Below, piece after piece: positions 16,776 through 28,063 of a stretch of DNA of 64,000 nt (positions within the stretch are counted from its first letter, which is position 1; every line of letters starts with the position of its first letter). The position numbers were made by a program, and so were the translations under genes. The stretch lies in contig NZ_SJEX01000015.1 in assembly GCF_005930495.1 (NCBI RefSeq), forward strand, positions 1-64,000, given 5' to 3'. The DNA is from Modestobacter excelsi (GTDB lineage Bacteria > Actinomycetota > Actinomycetes > Mycobacteriales > Geodermatophilaceae). The notes beneath the pieces are model-generated. The model searched no databases, was not told where the DNA came from, and saw only the letters and a list, made by a program, of their open reading frames with translations.

Positions 16776-17567
16776 ATGTCTTCCCCCGGATCCCGCACCC
16801 AGCTGACGCCGCAGTCCTCCGCGCCGGCGGCTCCCGCCGGTCGTCCGGGGGGCACCGTCCTGGACGCCGACGCGGCGGAGGCGGCCGCGGCCGAGGCGGC
16901 CGCCACCGCCGGGCACCACCTCACGACGCCGGTCCCGGTCGGGGCCTTCCTCCAGCCGCCCGCCCCGGGTCTGCAGCTCACCGCGCCGGTGCCGTCGCTG
17001 CCGGTCGCCGTCCCGGCCCCGCGCCCCACGGCCGCGGCACCGCGCGACCCCCGCCGTCCGCTGACCCGGCCCGGCGTGGCGATGAGCCGCACCCGCCGCG
17101 GCCTGCTCACCGGGGCCCGCAGCGCCTTCGCCGAGCGCGGCCTGAAGAAGACGACGATGCAGCACGTCGCCGCCGCCGCCGGCGTCGCCAAGGCCACGCT
17201 GTACAACCACTTCCGGACCAAGGACGACGTCGCGCAGGCGCTGGTCGCCTTCGAGCTCGACCGGCTGGCCGCGCTCGCCGCCGAGCTCCCGCTCACCGTC
17301 GCGGTGCCCGCGCTGGCCGAGGAGGTCGGCGCCCACCCGGTGCTCCGCCGGCTCGCCGACACCGAGCCCGAGACGCTGGTGCAGATGATGGGGCTGGACT
17401 CCGAGCGGTGGGGCGACGTCGTCCTGACCCTCGCCTCCGCACTGCGGATCAGCCGCCCTGAGGCCGAGCTCGTGTGCCGGTGGCTGCTGGGCCTGGTGCT
17501 GCAGCCGGGCACGGCGCCGGAGCGGGCCGCGCAGGCCGCCGTCGTCACCGGGCAGCTCGTCGGCTGA
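16776..17567 (+). CDS. TetR/AcrR-family regulator with a long N-terminal extension
   Basis: A 263-residue protein whose DNA-binding domain starts only near residue 103 (SRTRRGLLTGARSAFAERGL, then TTMQHVAAAAGVAKATLYNHF). The first 100 residues are Ala/Pro-rich with an AEAAAAEAAA stretch and are probably disordered. Ordinary TetR proteins put the HTH near residue 10, so this extension is unusual unless the true start is further in (no internal start before the HTH has a clear ribosome site). A TTGACC box lies at 16741-16746. The ligand is unknown. The DUF4032 gene follows. Confidence 0.8.
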   Translation: MSSPGSRTQLTPQSSAPAAPAGRPGGTVLDADAAEAAAAEAAATAGHHLTTPVPVGAFLQPPAPGLQLTAPVPSLPVAVPAPRPTAAAPRDPRRPLTRPGVAMSRTRRGLLTGARSAFAERGLKKTTMQHVAAAAGVAKATLYNHFRTKDDVAQALVAFELDRLAALAAELPLTVAVPALAEEVGAHPVLRRLADTEPETLVQMMGLDSERWGDVVLTLASALRISRPEAELVCRWLLGLVLQPGTAPERAAQAAVVTGQLVG

Positions 17568-17737
17568 CAGCGAGGATGTAGGCGAGCCCCGGCGGCCGCC
17601 CGTGCCCACCTTCGGGGGGCCGGGTGGCCGCATCGTGTCCGGGGTCACACCGACCGGCCGGACGTGACATCGTGGCGCCACGCCGCGAGCAGTGCCGGCG
17701 CCGACGGGCCCCGGCCGACCGACTCACGGAGGGCGTG

Positions 17738-18991
17738 ATGCGGTACCTGTTCCGGCCCCCGGCCGCGGAGGCTGCCGGGTTGCTGGCCCTCCCGTGGCAC
17801 CAGCCGCTGGAGGACTGGGACCCGGACCTGCTGCTCGAGGTGCCGCAGCGCGGCATCTCCCGGCACATCGTGCGCTTCACCGTCTCCGAGGGCCGGGTGT
17901 ACGCCCTCAAGGAGATCAACGAGTCGCTGGCCCGGCACGAGTACGCGCTGCTGGCGGAGTTCGAGGCGGAGGGGCTGCCCTCGGTCTCGGTGCTCGGCAT
18001 CTGCGTCGACCGGCCGGGCGAGCAGGACGCCGTCCTGGTGACCCGCTACCTCGAGTACTCGATGTCCTACCGGTACGTGTTCAGCGGACCGCGGGCGGCG
18101 CACTCCCCGGACCGGCTGCTGGACACCCTGGCGCAGCTGCTCGTGCGGCTGCACCTGGCCGGCGTGTACTGGGGCGACTGCTCGCTGTCCAACACCCTCT
18201 TCCGCCTCGACGCCGGCGCGTTCACCGCCTACCTGGTCGACGCCGAGACCGTCGAGCGCCGCCCGAGCCTGTCCGCCGGGATGCGCGCCTACGACGTCGA
18301 ACTGGCCCGCGAGCGGGTCGGGGCCGAGCTGATGGACCTGCAGGCGGGTGAGCTGCTGCCACCGGACATCGACCCCGTCGACGTCGCCGACAGCCTGGCC
18401 GGCCGCTACACCGCGCTGTGGGACGAGGTGACCCGTGAGGAGGTCTTCCGGCTCGACGAGCAGGCCTACCGCGTGGCCGAGCGCCTGCAGCGGATCAACG
18501 ACCTCGGCTTCGACGTCGGTGAGGTGGAGCTGGTGACCTCCCCGGAGGGCGCCCGGCTCCGGGTGGAGACCCGGGTGTCCGAGCCGGGGCAGCAGCGCCA
18601 CGAGCTGTTCCGGCTCACCGGACTGGAGGTGCAGGAGAACCAGGCCCGGCGGCTGCTCAACGACCTGTGGTCCTACCGGGCCTACCTCGAGCAGCGGGCC
18701 GGCACGCCGGTGCCCGAGGCGGTGGCCGGACGACGCTGGCTCGCCGAGGTCTACCAGCCCGTGCTCGGCATCGTCCCGGACGAGCTCGCCGGCCGGCTGG
18801 AGCCCGCGGAGGTCTTCCACGAGGTGCTCGAGCACCGGTGGTTCCTGTCCGAGCAGGCGGGCTTCGACGTGGGCACCTGGGCGGCCGCGCGCTCCTACGT
18901 CCAGCACGAACTGCCCCGCACCCCGGCGGTGATGACCACCCCGTCGGTCATCGCAGATCGCGAACAGGCCTCAGTCTCCGCTCTGGATTGA
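17738..18991 (+). CDS. DUF4032 domain protein with kinase-like motifs
   Basis: A 417-residue protein of the DUF4032 family. The stretch YALKEINESLARHEYALLAEF resembles a kinase ATP-binding lysine and helix. LHLAGVYWGDCSLSNTLFRLD with YLVDAET resembles the catalytic and metal loops of the lipopolysaccharide/aminoglycoside kinase fold. A phosphotransferase role is therefore possible but unproven. The ATG at 17738 is preceded by GGAGGG; GTG at 17735 is an alternative. The -35 box of the downstream sugar-transport promoter overlaps its stop codon. Confidence 0.85.
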   Translation: MRYLFRPPAAEAAGLLALPWHQPLEDWDPDLLLEVPQRGISRHIVRFTVSEGRVYALKEINESLARHEYALLAEFEAEGLPSVSVLGICVDRPGEQDAVLVTRYLEYSMSYRYVFSGPRAAHSPDRLLDTLAQLLVRLHLAGVYWGDCSLSNTLFRLDAGAFTAYLVDAETVERRPSLSAGMRAYDVELARERVGAELMDLQAGELLPPDIDPVDVADSLAGRYTALWDEVTREEVFRLDEQAYRVAERLQRINDLGFDVGEVELVTSPEGARLRVETRVSEPGQQRHELFRLTGLEVQENQARRLLNDLWSYRAYLEQRAGTPVPEAVAGRRWLAEVYQPVLGIVPDELAGRLEPAEVFHEVLEHRWFLSEQAGFDVGTWAAARSYVQHELPRTPAVMTTPSVIADREQASVSALD

Positions 18992-19016
18992 CACAGCATG
19001 TGAGCCGGGCCACTCT
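18988..19016 (+). promoter_or_regulatory. sigma70-type promoter of the sugar ABC operon
   Basis: TTGACA (18988-18993), a 17-nt spacer, then CACTCT (19011-19016). The -35 is a perfect consensus and overlaps the stop of the DUF4032 gene. Transcription would start near 19023 and give a leader of about 45 nt before the TTG start. Confidence 0.65.
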
Positions 19017-19068
19017 CCGAGTCCGATGGTGACTGCAGGTCGCCCTCGCCGAACGGAGGCGGATCACG

Positions 19069-20400
19069 TTGCACACCTCGCGCATCGCCCGACCAGCCAG
19101 GGGGGGCAGGAGGACACGGCGCGGGCTCATCGCCGCATCCGCTGCCGCCGTCCTGGCCTCCTCGCTGGCCGCCTGTGGTGGTGGTGACGGCGGCAGCACG
19201 CCGACGCTGACCTGGTACATCAACCCCGACTCGGGCGGCCAGGCGGAGATCGCCTCGCGGTGCAGCGAGGCGTCCGACGGGCGCTACAACATCGAGGTCG
19301 CCCAGCTGCCCCGCACTCCGGAAGGGCAGCGTGAGCAGTTGGTGCGGCGCCTCGCGGCTCAGGACGAGTCGATCGACCTCATGAGCCTCGACGTCGTGTT
19401 CGCGCCCGAGCTCGCCCAAGCGGGCTTCCTCGCGCCGGTGCCCGCCGACCTCGCAGACCGGGTGAGCGAGGGGACCTTCCCTGGCTCCGTCGAGTCGGCG
19501 ACCTGGGACGACGAGCTGGTGGTGATCCCCTTCTGGGCGAACACGCAGCTGCTCTGGTACCGGAAGTCCGTCGCCGAGGCCGCTGGGCTGGACATGACCC
19601 AGCCGGTCACCTGGGACCAGCTGGTCGCGGCGGCGCAGGACCAGCAGAAGATCCTCAGCGCACAGGGCCGGCGCTCGGAGTCGTTGACGGTGTGGCTCAC
19701 CGCGCTCATCGAGTCGGCCGGCGGGAGCATCATCGAGGAGAACTCCACCAACCCGGAGGACATCAAGCTCGGACTGGCCTCGCCGGCCGGGCAGCGGGCC
19801 GCCGAGGTCATGCACGACGTCGCCGTGTCCGGCGTCGTCGGGCCGGCCTTCACGACGGCCAGCGAGGACATCAGCGCCTCGCAGTTCGAGAGCGCCGACG
19901 CCGGGTTCATGGTCAACTGGCCGTACGTCTGGGCCCAGGCGCAGACGAAGGTCGAGGCGGGCACGCTGGACCAGTCGGTCCCCGAGGACTACGGCTGGAC
20001 GCTGTACCCGCGGGTCGACGCGGACACGCCGTCCGCACCGCCACTGGGGGGCATCAACCTCGGCGTCTCGGCGTACAGCCGCTACGCGGACTTCGGCTAC
20101 GAGGCCACCGAGTGCATCACCAGCGACGAGAACCAGGCCTACTACATGAACACCAACGGGAACCCGGCGTCGTCCGCCGCGGTGTACGACGACCCGGAGG
20201 TGCAGGAGGTCTACCCGATGGCCAACACCATCCGGGAGTCGCTGGCCGCTGCGAAGCCCCGTCCGCTGACCCCCTACTACAGCGAGGTGACCGGGGGCAT
20301 CCAGCGCGAGTACCACCCGCCGGCGTCGGTGTCGGACTCGACCGGACAGCAGGCGGACGACCTGATCAGCGCCGTGCTGTCAGGGGACCAGCTGCTGTGA
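19069..20400 (+). CDS. sugar ABC transporter substrate-binding lipoprotein
   Basis: Extracellular solute-binding protein of the maltose/trehalose type. A twin-arginine-containing signal (RRTRRGLIAASAAAVLASSL) ends in lipobox LAAC with Cys36, so it is a lipoprotein. The binding-protein core has WDQLVAAAQDQQKI and LLWYRKSVAEAAGL. It has 443 residues. The start is TTG, supported by GGAGG (19055-19059) about 9 nt upstream and by the position of the signal peptide. It heads an operon with two permeases, an ATPase and a glucosidase, so alpha-glucosides such as trehalose or maltose are likely. Confidence 0.9.
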   Translation: MHTSRIARPARGGRRTRRGLIAASAAAVLASSLAACGGGDGGSTPTLTWYINPDSGGQAEIASRCSEASDGRYNIEVAQLPRTPEGQREQLVRRLAAQDESIDLMSLDVVFAPELAQAGFLAPVPADLADRVSEGTFPGSVESATWDDELVVIPFWANTQLLWYRKSVAEAAGLDMTQPVTWDQLVAAAQDQQKILSAQGRRSESLTVWLTALIESAGGSIIEENSTNPEDIKLGLASPAGQRAAEVMHDVAVSGVVGPAFTTASEDISASQFESADAGFMVNWPYVWAQAQTKVEAGTLDQSVPEDYGWTLYPRVDADTPSAPPLGGINLGVSAYSRYADFGYEATECITSDENQAYYMNTNGNPASSAAVYDDPEVQEVYPMANTIRESLAAAKPRPLTPYYSEVTGGIQREYHPPASVSDSTGQQADDLISAVLSGDQLL

Positions 20401-20428
20401 CGAGCACAGAGAACGCGGAGGCGGACCG

Positions 20429-21391
20429 ATGACGCAGACCACCCTCCCGCCGATCAAGAAGAACGAACCGGTCTCCGCACCGAGGGGCGGGATCAGCGAC
20501 AGGTCGCGCGCCGAACGTCGCCTGGGCTGGAGGCTGGCCGGGCCCGCCTTCGCGGTGATGCTGCTTGTCACCGCCTATCCGATCCTGCAGGCGGTCTACT
20601 ACTCGCTGTTCAACTACCGGCTGACCGACCCGGAGAACCGGTCGTTCGTCGGGCTGGGGAACTACTTCGTCATCCTGAGCGATTCGCTCTGGTGGCAGGC
20701 GGTCGCCGTGACGGTGCTGATCACGGTCGTGACCGTCGTGGTCGAGCTCGTCCTCGGCTTCGCCCTGGCGCTGGTGATGTCCAAGGCGCTGAGCACGCTC
20801 CGCCCTGTCCTGCGGGCGGCGATCCTCATCCCCTATGCCGTGATCACGGTCGTGTCGGCGTTCTCCTGGCGGTTCGCCTTCAACATCACGACCGGCTTCG
20901 TCAACAGCTGGCTCTCCTGGCTGCCCGGCATCGGCGCGGACACCGACTGGTTCGGTGGCAAGTGGACCTCGCTGCTGGTCATCTGCCTCTCCGAGATCTG
21001 GAAGACCACGCCGTTCATCTCCCTGCTGCTGCTCGCCGGCCTCGCGCAGGTGCCGGACGTCCTGCAGGAGGCGGCCCAGGTCGATGGTGCGACGTGGTGG
21101 CAGCGGTTGTGGAAGGTCACGATCCCGAACATGAAGGCCGCGATCATGGTGGCGCTGCTGTTCCGCACCCTGGACGCGTTCCGCATCTTCGACAGCATCT
21201 TCGTGATGACCGCGGGAGCCAACGGCACCGAGTCGGTGTCGTTCCTCGCCTACCGGCAGACGATCTCACGCGTGGAGATCGGCCTGGGGTCGGCCGTGTC
21301 GGTGCTCCTCTTCCTCTGCGTGGTGCTCATCGCCTTCGCCTTCATCAGGGGCTTCAAGATCGACCTGGCGCAGACCAGAGGGGAGAAGTAG
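20429..21391 (+). CDS. sugar ABC transporter permease, first subunit
   Basis: A membrane subunit of the carbohydrate importer (MalF/SugA type) with six membrane segments after a 30-residue cytoplasmic tail. The EAA loop that docks the ATPase is EAAQVDGATWWQRLWKVTIP. It has 320 residues. A GGAGG box precedes the ATG. The second permease starts at the base directly after its stop codon. Confidence 0.93.
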   Translation: MTQTTLPPIKKNEPVSAPRGGISDRSRAERRLGWRLAGPAFAVMLLVTAYPILQAVYYSLFNYRLTDPENRSFVGLGNYFVILSDSLWWQAVAVTVLITVVTVVVELVLGFALALVMSKALSTLRPVLRAAILIPYAVITVVSAFSWRFAFNITTGFVNSWLSWLPGIGADTDWFGGKWTSLLVICLSEIWKTTPFISLLLLAGLAQVPDVLQEAAQVDGATWWQRLWKVTIPNMKAAIMVALLFRTLDAFRIFDSIFVMTAGANGTESVSFLAYRQTISRVEIGLGSAVSVLLFLCVVLIAFAFIRGFKIDLAQTRGEK

Positions 21392-22225
21392 ATGTCCCGG
21401 CGTGAGAAGACCTGGTGGTGGATCGCCGGCGTGGTGATCCTCCTCTACTGCCTGTTCCCGATCGCCTGGATCGCCTCGCTGTCGTTCAAGGGGCCGGCGG
21501 ACATCGCCAACCAGCAGTTCCTCCCCTCCACGACGACGACGGAGAACTACTCCACCATCCTCACCGGCACCGCCAGCGACCTGTTCCTCCCGGCGCTGCG
21601 CAACTCCTTCGGGATCTGCCTCATCGCGACCTTCATCTCGTGCATCCTGTCGATGTTCGCCGCCTACGCCATCGCTCGGCTCGACTTCCCCGGGAAGAAG
21701 TTGATCCTCTCCACGGCGTTGGCAGTGGCGATCTTCCCGGTGATCTCGATCGTCACGCCGCTGTTCAACCTGTGGCGGCAGATCGGTCTCTACGACACCT
21801 GGCTCGGGCTGATCATCCCGTACCTGTCGTTGACCCTGCCGCTCTCCATCTGGACGATGTCGGCGTTCTTCCGGGAGATCCCCTGGGAGATGGAGCAGGC
21901 CGCCCAGGTGGACGGCGCGACCACCTGGCAGGCCTTCCGCAAGGTGATCGTCCCGTTGGCGGCGCCCGGCGTGTTCACCACGGCGATCATCGCCTTCTTC
22001 ATCGCCTGGAACGACTTCGCCTACGGGATCTCGCTGACGTCGACGAGCAGGGCCCGGCCCGTCCCGGCGGCCCTGGGCCTGTTCTCCGGTGCTTCCCAGT
22101 TCGAAGACCCGACCGGCGCGATCGCCGCCGCCGCGGTCATCGTGACCATCCCCGTCGTCGTCCTCGTGCTGATCTTCCAGCGGCGCATCGTCGCCGGGCT
22201 CACCAACGGCGCCGTGAAGGGCTGA
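21392..22225 (+). CDS. sugar ABC transporter permease, second subunit
   Basis: MalG/SugB-type permease with six membrane segments and an EAA loop EQAAQVDGATTWQAFRKVIV. The 277 residues are normal for the family. The ATG follows the stop of the first permease with no gap, and GGGGAGAAG supplies the ribosome site. It forms the import channel together with the gene before it. Confidence 0.93.
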   Translation: MSRREKTWWWIAGVVILLYCLFPIAWIASLSFKGPADIANQQFLPSTTTTENYSTILTGTASDLFLPALRNSFGICLIATFISCILSMFAAYAIARLDFPGKKLILSTALAVAIFPVISIVTPLFNLWRQIGLYDTWLGLIIPYLSLTLPLSIWTMSAFFREIPWEMEQAAQVDGATTWQAFRKVIVPLAAPGVFTTAIIAFFIAWNDFAYGISLTSTSRARPVPAALGLFSGASQFEDPTGAIAAAAVIVTIPVVVLVLIFQRRIVAGLTNGAVKG

Positions 22226-22267
22226 CCCCGTGCGCACCCGAACCAACCTCCCGGAGGGCGAGAACTG

Positions 22268-23550
<1,283 letters not shown>

Positions 23551-23554
<4 letters not shown>

Positions 23555-25212
23555 GCACCGGTCTCGGGACGATCGACGGCCCGCCGTGGTGGCGGCGGGC
23601 CGTCGTCTACGAGGTCTACCTGCGGAGCTTCGCCGACTCGAACGGTGACGGGCTGGGCGACGTCGGTGGTCTCCGGGCACGGTTGCCCCACCTCGCCGAG
23701 CTCGGGGTCGACGCGCTGTGGGTGACCCCCTGGTACCCGTCGCCGATGGCCGACGGCGGGTACGACATCACCGACCACCGGGACGTCGACCCGCGGTTCG
23801 GGACGTTGGCCGACGTCGATGCGCTGCTCGAGGAGGCACACGGGCTCGGCGTGCGGGTGGTGGTCGACCTGGTCGCCAACCACACCTCCGAACAGCACCC
23901 GTGGTTCGTCGCTGCCCTCGCCGCAGGCCCCGGCTCCGCCGAGCGGGGCCGCTACTTCTTCCGGGACGGCCGTGCGGGGGGAGACCAGCCGCCCAACGAC
24001 TGGATCAGCGCGTTCGGCGGTCCCGCGTGGACACGGGTCACCAGCCCCGGCGGAGCCCCGGAGCAGTGGTACCTGCACACGTTCGCGCCGGAGCAGCCGG
24101 ACGTCGACTGGTCCGATCCGCAGGTGCAGCAGGGCTACGACGACGTCGTCCGGTTCTGGCTCGACCGCGGGGTCGACGGCATCCGGGTCGACGCCGCACC
24201 GGCGATGGCGAAGGCGCCCGGCCTGCCGGACGCCGGTCACGCCCCCGGCGCCCGCTTCGACTCCCACCTGTGGCAGGACAGCCCGCACTGGGACGTCGAC
24301 GAGGTGCACGCGATCCTGCGCCGGTGGCGCGCCATCTCCGACGGCTACCCCGGTGACCGGGCGTTCGTCACCGAGGCCGTCGTGCACAGCGCCGAGCGGC
24401 TCAGCCGGTACGTCCGGCCGGACGAGATGCACACGACCTTCAACTTCGACTTCCTGCACGCCCCCTGGCGGGCCGAACGGCTCAGGCAGGTCATCGACGC
24501 GACGCTGGCCGCGCTGAGACCGGTCGGAGCGCCACCGACCTGGGTGCTGAGCAGCCACGACGACCCCCGGCACGTGACCCGTTACAGCCGGGAGCAGCCC
24601 GCGGAGCGGGGCGGGCCGGTGTCCGGGCCGGCCGACCTCGCGGTCGGGCTGCGGCGTGCTCGTGCGGCGACGCTGCTCCTGCTGGCACTGCCCGGTGGGG
24701 CCTACCTCTACCAAGGGGAGGAGCTCGGGCTGCCCGAGGTCGAGGACCTGCCCGTCGATGCGCTGCAGGACCCGACCTGGGAGCGCTCCGGCCACACCGT
24801 CCGGGGTCGTGACGGCTGCCGCGTCCCCCTGCCGTGGTCCGGCGAGGCCCCGCCGTTCGGGTTCACGGCCACCGACGTCCGTCCGTGGTTGCCGCAGCCG
24901 CCCGAGTGGGCAGCCCTGACGGTGGAACGGCAGTCGGCCGACCCGGAGTCGACGCTGTCGCTGTACCGCGCGGCGCTCCGACTGCGCCGGGAGCTGCCGG
25001 GCCTGGCCGGGGAGCGGTTCCGCTGGGACGACGACGGGGACGGGTCCGTCCTGGCGTTCACCCGCGGCGCCGGCTTCGGCTGCCTGGTGAACCTCGGCGA
25101 GCGGCCGCTGCCCCTGGCCGGGCGGGGCGTCGCGCTGCTCAGCAGCTCCCCGGTCACCGACGAGCTGCCTCCCGACACCGCTGTCTGGCTCGAGCGGGAC
25201 CCGGCGACCTGA
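23551..25212 (+). CDS. GH13-family alpha-glucosidase with an apparent non-standard start
   Basis: A (beta/alpha)8 alpha-glucosidase that would hydrolyse the imported glucoside in the cytoplasm. Counting from CTG 23551, the nucleophile is Asp214 (GIRVDAAPA), the acid/base Glu275 (VTEAVVH), and the third acid lies in SSHDD (336-338). DLVANHTS is also intact. Family homology ([24 protein letters not shown]) begins upstream of the first ATG/GTG/TTG, a TTG at 23683 that would remove the first barrel strand. The best candidate is CTG 23551, which overlaps the ATPase stop as CTGA. Exact substrate not determined. Confidence 0.85.
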
Positions 25213-25345
25213 GCCGGGCGATCCCGGGCCGGGCTGTCCGGCAGGGGACGGGCATGATCACCCCAGGGGTTTGTGTCGCGGTCGAGCTGCGCACCTGTCC
25301 CCGTGGAGCCACCCGTGGACAGCGGAGCCCGACCCTGGAGGCAGC

Positions 25346-26974
25346 ATGGACATCACCGCGACCGACGAGTGGGCCGCACTGGTCGACCACCACCGCGAGA
25401 TCAGCGCCCGGACCCTGCGCGAGCTGTTCGCCGAGGACCCGGCGCGCGCCCAGCGGCTGACCGGGACCGCCGGGGACCTCTACCTGGACTACTCGAAGCA
25501 CCGGGTCACCGACGAGACGCTGCAGCTGCTCCTCGCGCTGGCCGAGAAGGCCGGCGTGCCCGGGCGGATCGAGGCGATGTTCCGCGGCGAGCACATCAAC
25601 GTCACCGAGGACCGGGCCGTGCTGCACGTCGCGCTGCGGGCGCCGGAGTCGGCGCCGCTGACCGTCGACGGCCAGGACGTCACCGCCGACGTGCACGCGG
25701 TGCTGGCCAAGATGCGCGGCTTCGCCGACCGGGTGCGGTCGGGGGAGTGGAAGGGGCACACCGGCGAGCGCATCACCGCGGTGGTCAACATCGGCATCGG
25801 TGGCTCCGACCTCGGCCCGGCGATGGCGTACACGGCGCTGGCCGACTACAGCGACCGCGGCATCACCGCCCGCTTCGTGTCCAACATCGACCCGACCGAC
25901 TTCTTCGAGAAGACCCGGGACCTGGACCCGGCGACGACGCTGTTCGTCGTCTGCTCCAAGACCTTCACCACGCTGGAGACGCTGACCAACGCCACCGTCG
26001 CGCGCGACTGGCTGCTCGCGGCGCTGGGCGACGACTCGGCCGTGGCCAAGCACTTCGTCGCCGTGTCCACAAACACCGACGCGGTCGCCGAGTTCGGCAT
26101 CGACCCGGAGAACATGTTCGAGTTCTGGGACTGGGTGGGTGGCCGGTACTCCTTCACCTCGGCGGTCGGCCTGTCGCTGATGGTGGCGATCGGACCCGCC
26201 GGCTACGACGAGATGCTGGCCGGCTTCTCCACCGTCGACGAGCACTTCCGGACCGCGCCGCCGGCGGAGAACCTGCCGCTGCTGCAGGGCCTGCTCAACG
26301 TCTGGTACACGAACTTCTTCGGCTCGCAGACCCACGCCGTCCTGCCCTACAGCCAGTACCTGTCCCGGCTGCCGGCCTACCTGCAGCAGCTGACCATGGA
26401 GAGCAACGGCAAGTCCGTCCGCTGGGACGGGGAGCCGGTGACGACGTCGACCGGCGAGGTCTACTGGGGCGAGCCGGGCACCAACGGCCAGCACGCCTTC
26501 CACCAGCTGCTGCACCAGGGGACGTCGCTCATCCCGGCGGACTTCATCGGGTTCGGCGAGCCCAACCACGACATCGGCGAGATGCACGACCTGCTGATGG
26601 CCAACCTGTTCGCGCAGAGCGCGGTGCTGGCGTTCGGCCGGACGGCGGAGGAGGTGGCCGCCGAGGGGACCGCCGCCGACGTCGTCCCGCACAAGGTGAT
26701 GCCGGGGAACCGGCCCTCGACGACCGTCCTGGCGCCCGAGCTCACCCCCGGCACGCTGGGCCAGCTGATCGCCTTCTACGAGCACACGGTCTTCACGGAG
26801 GGGGCGATCTGGCAGATCGACTCCTTCGACCAGTGGGGTGTCGAGCTCGGCAAGGTGATGGCCCGCCAGCTCGGCCCCGCGCTGACCAGTGACGAAGCCC
26901 CGGAGATGGACCAGGACGCCTCCACGGTGGAGCTGGTCCGGCACTACCGGCAGCTGCGCGGCCGCAAGGTCTAG
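25346..26974 (+). CDS. pgi: glucose-6-phosphate isomerase
   Basis: Interconverts glucose-6-phosphate and fructose-6-phosphate. The signature [15 protein letters not shown], the segment [19 protein letters not shown] and the C-terminal [10 protein letters not shown] block are intact. The length of 542 residues is typical. The ATG has GGAGG 5 nt upstream. It follows the glucosidase after 133 bp, so glucose released from imported glucosides could feed straight into this step after phosphorylation; that link is inferred from context. Confidence 0.97.
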   Translation: MDITATDEWAALVDHHREISARTLRELFAEDPARAQRLTGTAGDLYLDYSKHRVTDETLQLLLALAEKAGVPGRIEAMFRGEHINVTEDRAVLHVALRAPESAPLTVDGQDVTADVHAVLAKMRGFADRVRSGEWKGHTGERITAVVNIGIGGSDLGPAMAYTALADYSDRGITARFVSNIDPTDFFEKTRDLDPATTLFVVCSKTFTTLETLTNATVARDWLLAALGDDSAVAKHFVAVSTNTDAVAEFGIDPENMFEFWDWVGGRYSFTSAVGLSLMVAIGPAGYDEMLAGFSTVDEHFRTAPPAENLPLLQGLLNVWYTNFFGSQTHAVLPYSQYLSRLPAYLQQLTMESNGKSVRWDGEPVTTSTGEVYWGEPGTNGQHAFHQLLHQGTSLIPADFIGFGEPNHDIGEMHDLLMANLFAQSAVLAFGRTAEEVAAEGTAADVVPHKVMPGNRPSTTVLAPELTPGTLGQLIAFYEHTVFTEGAIWQIDSFDQWGVELGKVMARQLGPALTSDEAPEMDQDASTVELVRHYRQLRGRKV

Positions 26975-27154
26975 CAGGAAGGGCCCAGCACGTCACCGCG
27001 CTCGACAGCGGCACCCGGCACGAGGGCAATCGTCCCGGGACCGTCCGCTGTGGCTGGCCGCAGTGCGGGCCTGGGACGATGATCGGGACAAGCGTCGCCC
27101 GTGTCGCCCCCACCCACCGCCCCGGTGGCCGGGAGCGCCGGACCAGGAGGAGCC

Positions 27155-27997
27155 ATGCCGAACCCGTTCGTGAAGCTGTGGAAGTACCTGACGGCCTCGG
27201 CCAACCAGCAGATCGACCAGCGGGCCGACCCGAAGATCCAGATCGCCCAGGCGATCGAGGCGGAGCAGAACCGGCACCAGTCGCTGGCCAACCAGGCCGC
27301 GGCGGTCCTGGGCAACCAGCGGCAGCTGGAGATGCGGCTCAACCGCCAGCTCGGTGAGGTGGAGAAGCTGCAGTCCTCGGCGCGCCAGGCGCTCGCCCTC
27401 GCCGACCAGACCCGGGCCAAGGGCGACGAGGCAAAGGCCTCGGAGTACGAGCAGGCCGCGCAGGCCTTCGCCACCCAGCTGGTCAGCGCCGAGCAGGCGA
27501 TGGAGGACCTCAAGCGCAGCCACGACGAGGCGCTGCAGGCCGCCGAGCAGGCCAAGGGGGCCGTCGAGACCAGCCGGATGCGGCTGCAGTCGACCCTGGC
27601 GGAGCGGACCAAGCTGCTCTCCCAGCTGGAGCAGGCGAAGATGCAGGAGCAGGTCTCCTCCTCGCTGCGGCAGGTCAACGAGCTCTCCGCGCCGGGCAAC
27701 ACCCCGTCGCTGGGCGAGGTCCGCGACAAGATCGAAGCGCGCTACGCCAACGCGCTGGGCCAGGCGGAGCTGGCGCAGAACTCGGTGGAGGGCCGCATGC
27801 TCGAGGTGCAGAAGGCGACCATCGACGTGCAGGGCGCCTCCCGGCTCGCCGAGATCCGTGCGGCCATGAGCGGCGGCACCCCGGCGATCAGCGGCAACCA
27901 GGCGGCCGGCGCCCTCGAGCAGGGCACCCCGCCGGTGACCGGCCTCGGCGCCGAGACCCCGGCCGCCCAGCCGGCGGAGCGGCCCGACCCCGCCTGA
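27155..27997 (+). CDS. pspA: PspA/IM30-family envelope-stress protein
   Basis: A 280-residue coiled-coil protein of the phage-shock family that binds and stabilises the inner membrane. The N-terminal amphipathic segment ([14 protein letters not shown]) is followed by a long alpha-helical domain (residues about 25-220) and a disordered Gly/Pro/Ala tail. The ATG has AGGAGG 4 nt upstream. In mycobacteria pspA directly follows clgR; here about 10 kb of sugar genes and pgi lie between them. A convergent hairpin separates it from the nei gene. Confidence 0.92.
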   Translation: MPNPFVKLWKYLTASANQQIDQRADPKIQIAQAIEAEQNRHQSLANQAAAVLGNQRQLEMRLNRQLGEVEKLQSSARQALALADQTRAKGDEAKASEYEQAAQAFATQLVSAEQAMEDLKRSHDEALQAAEQAKGAVETSRMRLQSTLAERTKLLSQLEQAKMQEQVSSSLRQVNELSAPGNTPSLGEVRDKIEARYANALGQAELAQNSVEGRMLEVQKATIDVQGASRLAEIRAAMSGGTPAISGNQAAGALEQGTPPVTGLGAETPAAQPAERPDPA

Positions 27998-28005
27998 CGT
28001 CGAGG

Positions 28006-28056
28006 CCCCGGTGCAGGGTCCTGCCGCGGGATCGCGAGTGGCGGGGGGCACCGGGG
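28006..28056. terminator. bidirectional terminator between pspA and nei
   Basis: CCCCGGTGC (28006-28014) pairs perfectly with GCACCGGGG (28048-28056), and further pairing flanks it. It sits between convergent genes. Confidence 0.5.
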
Positions 28057-28063
28057 TCCTTCA

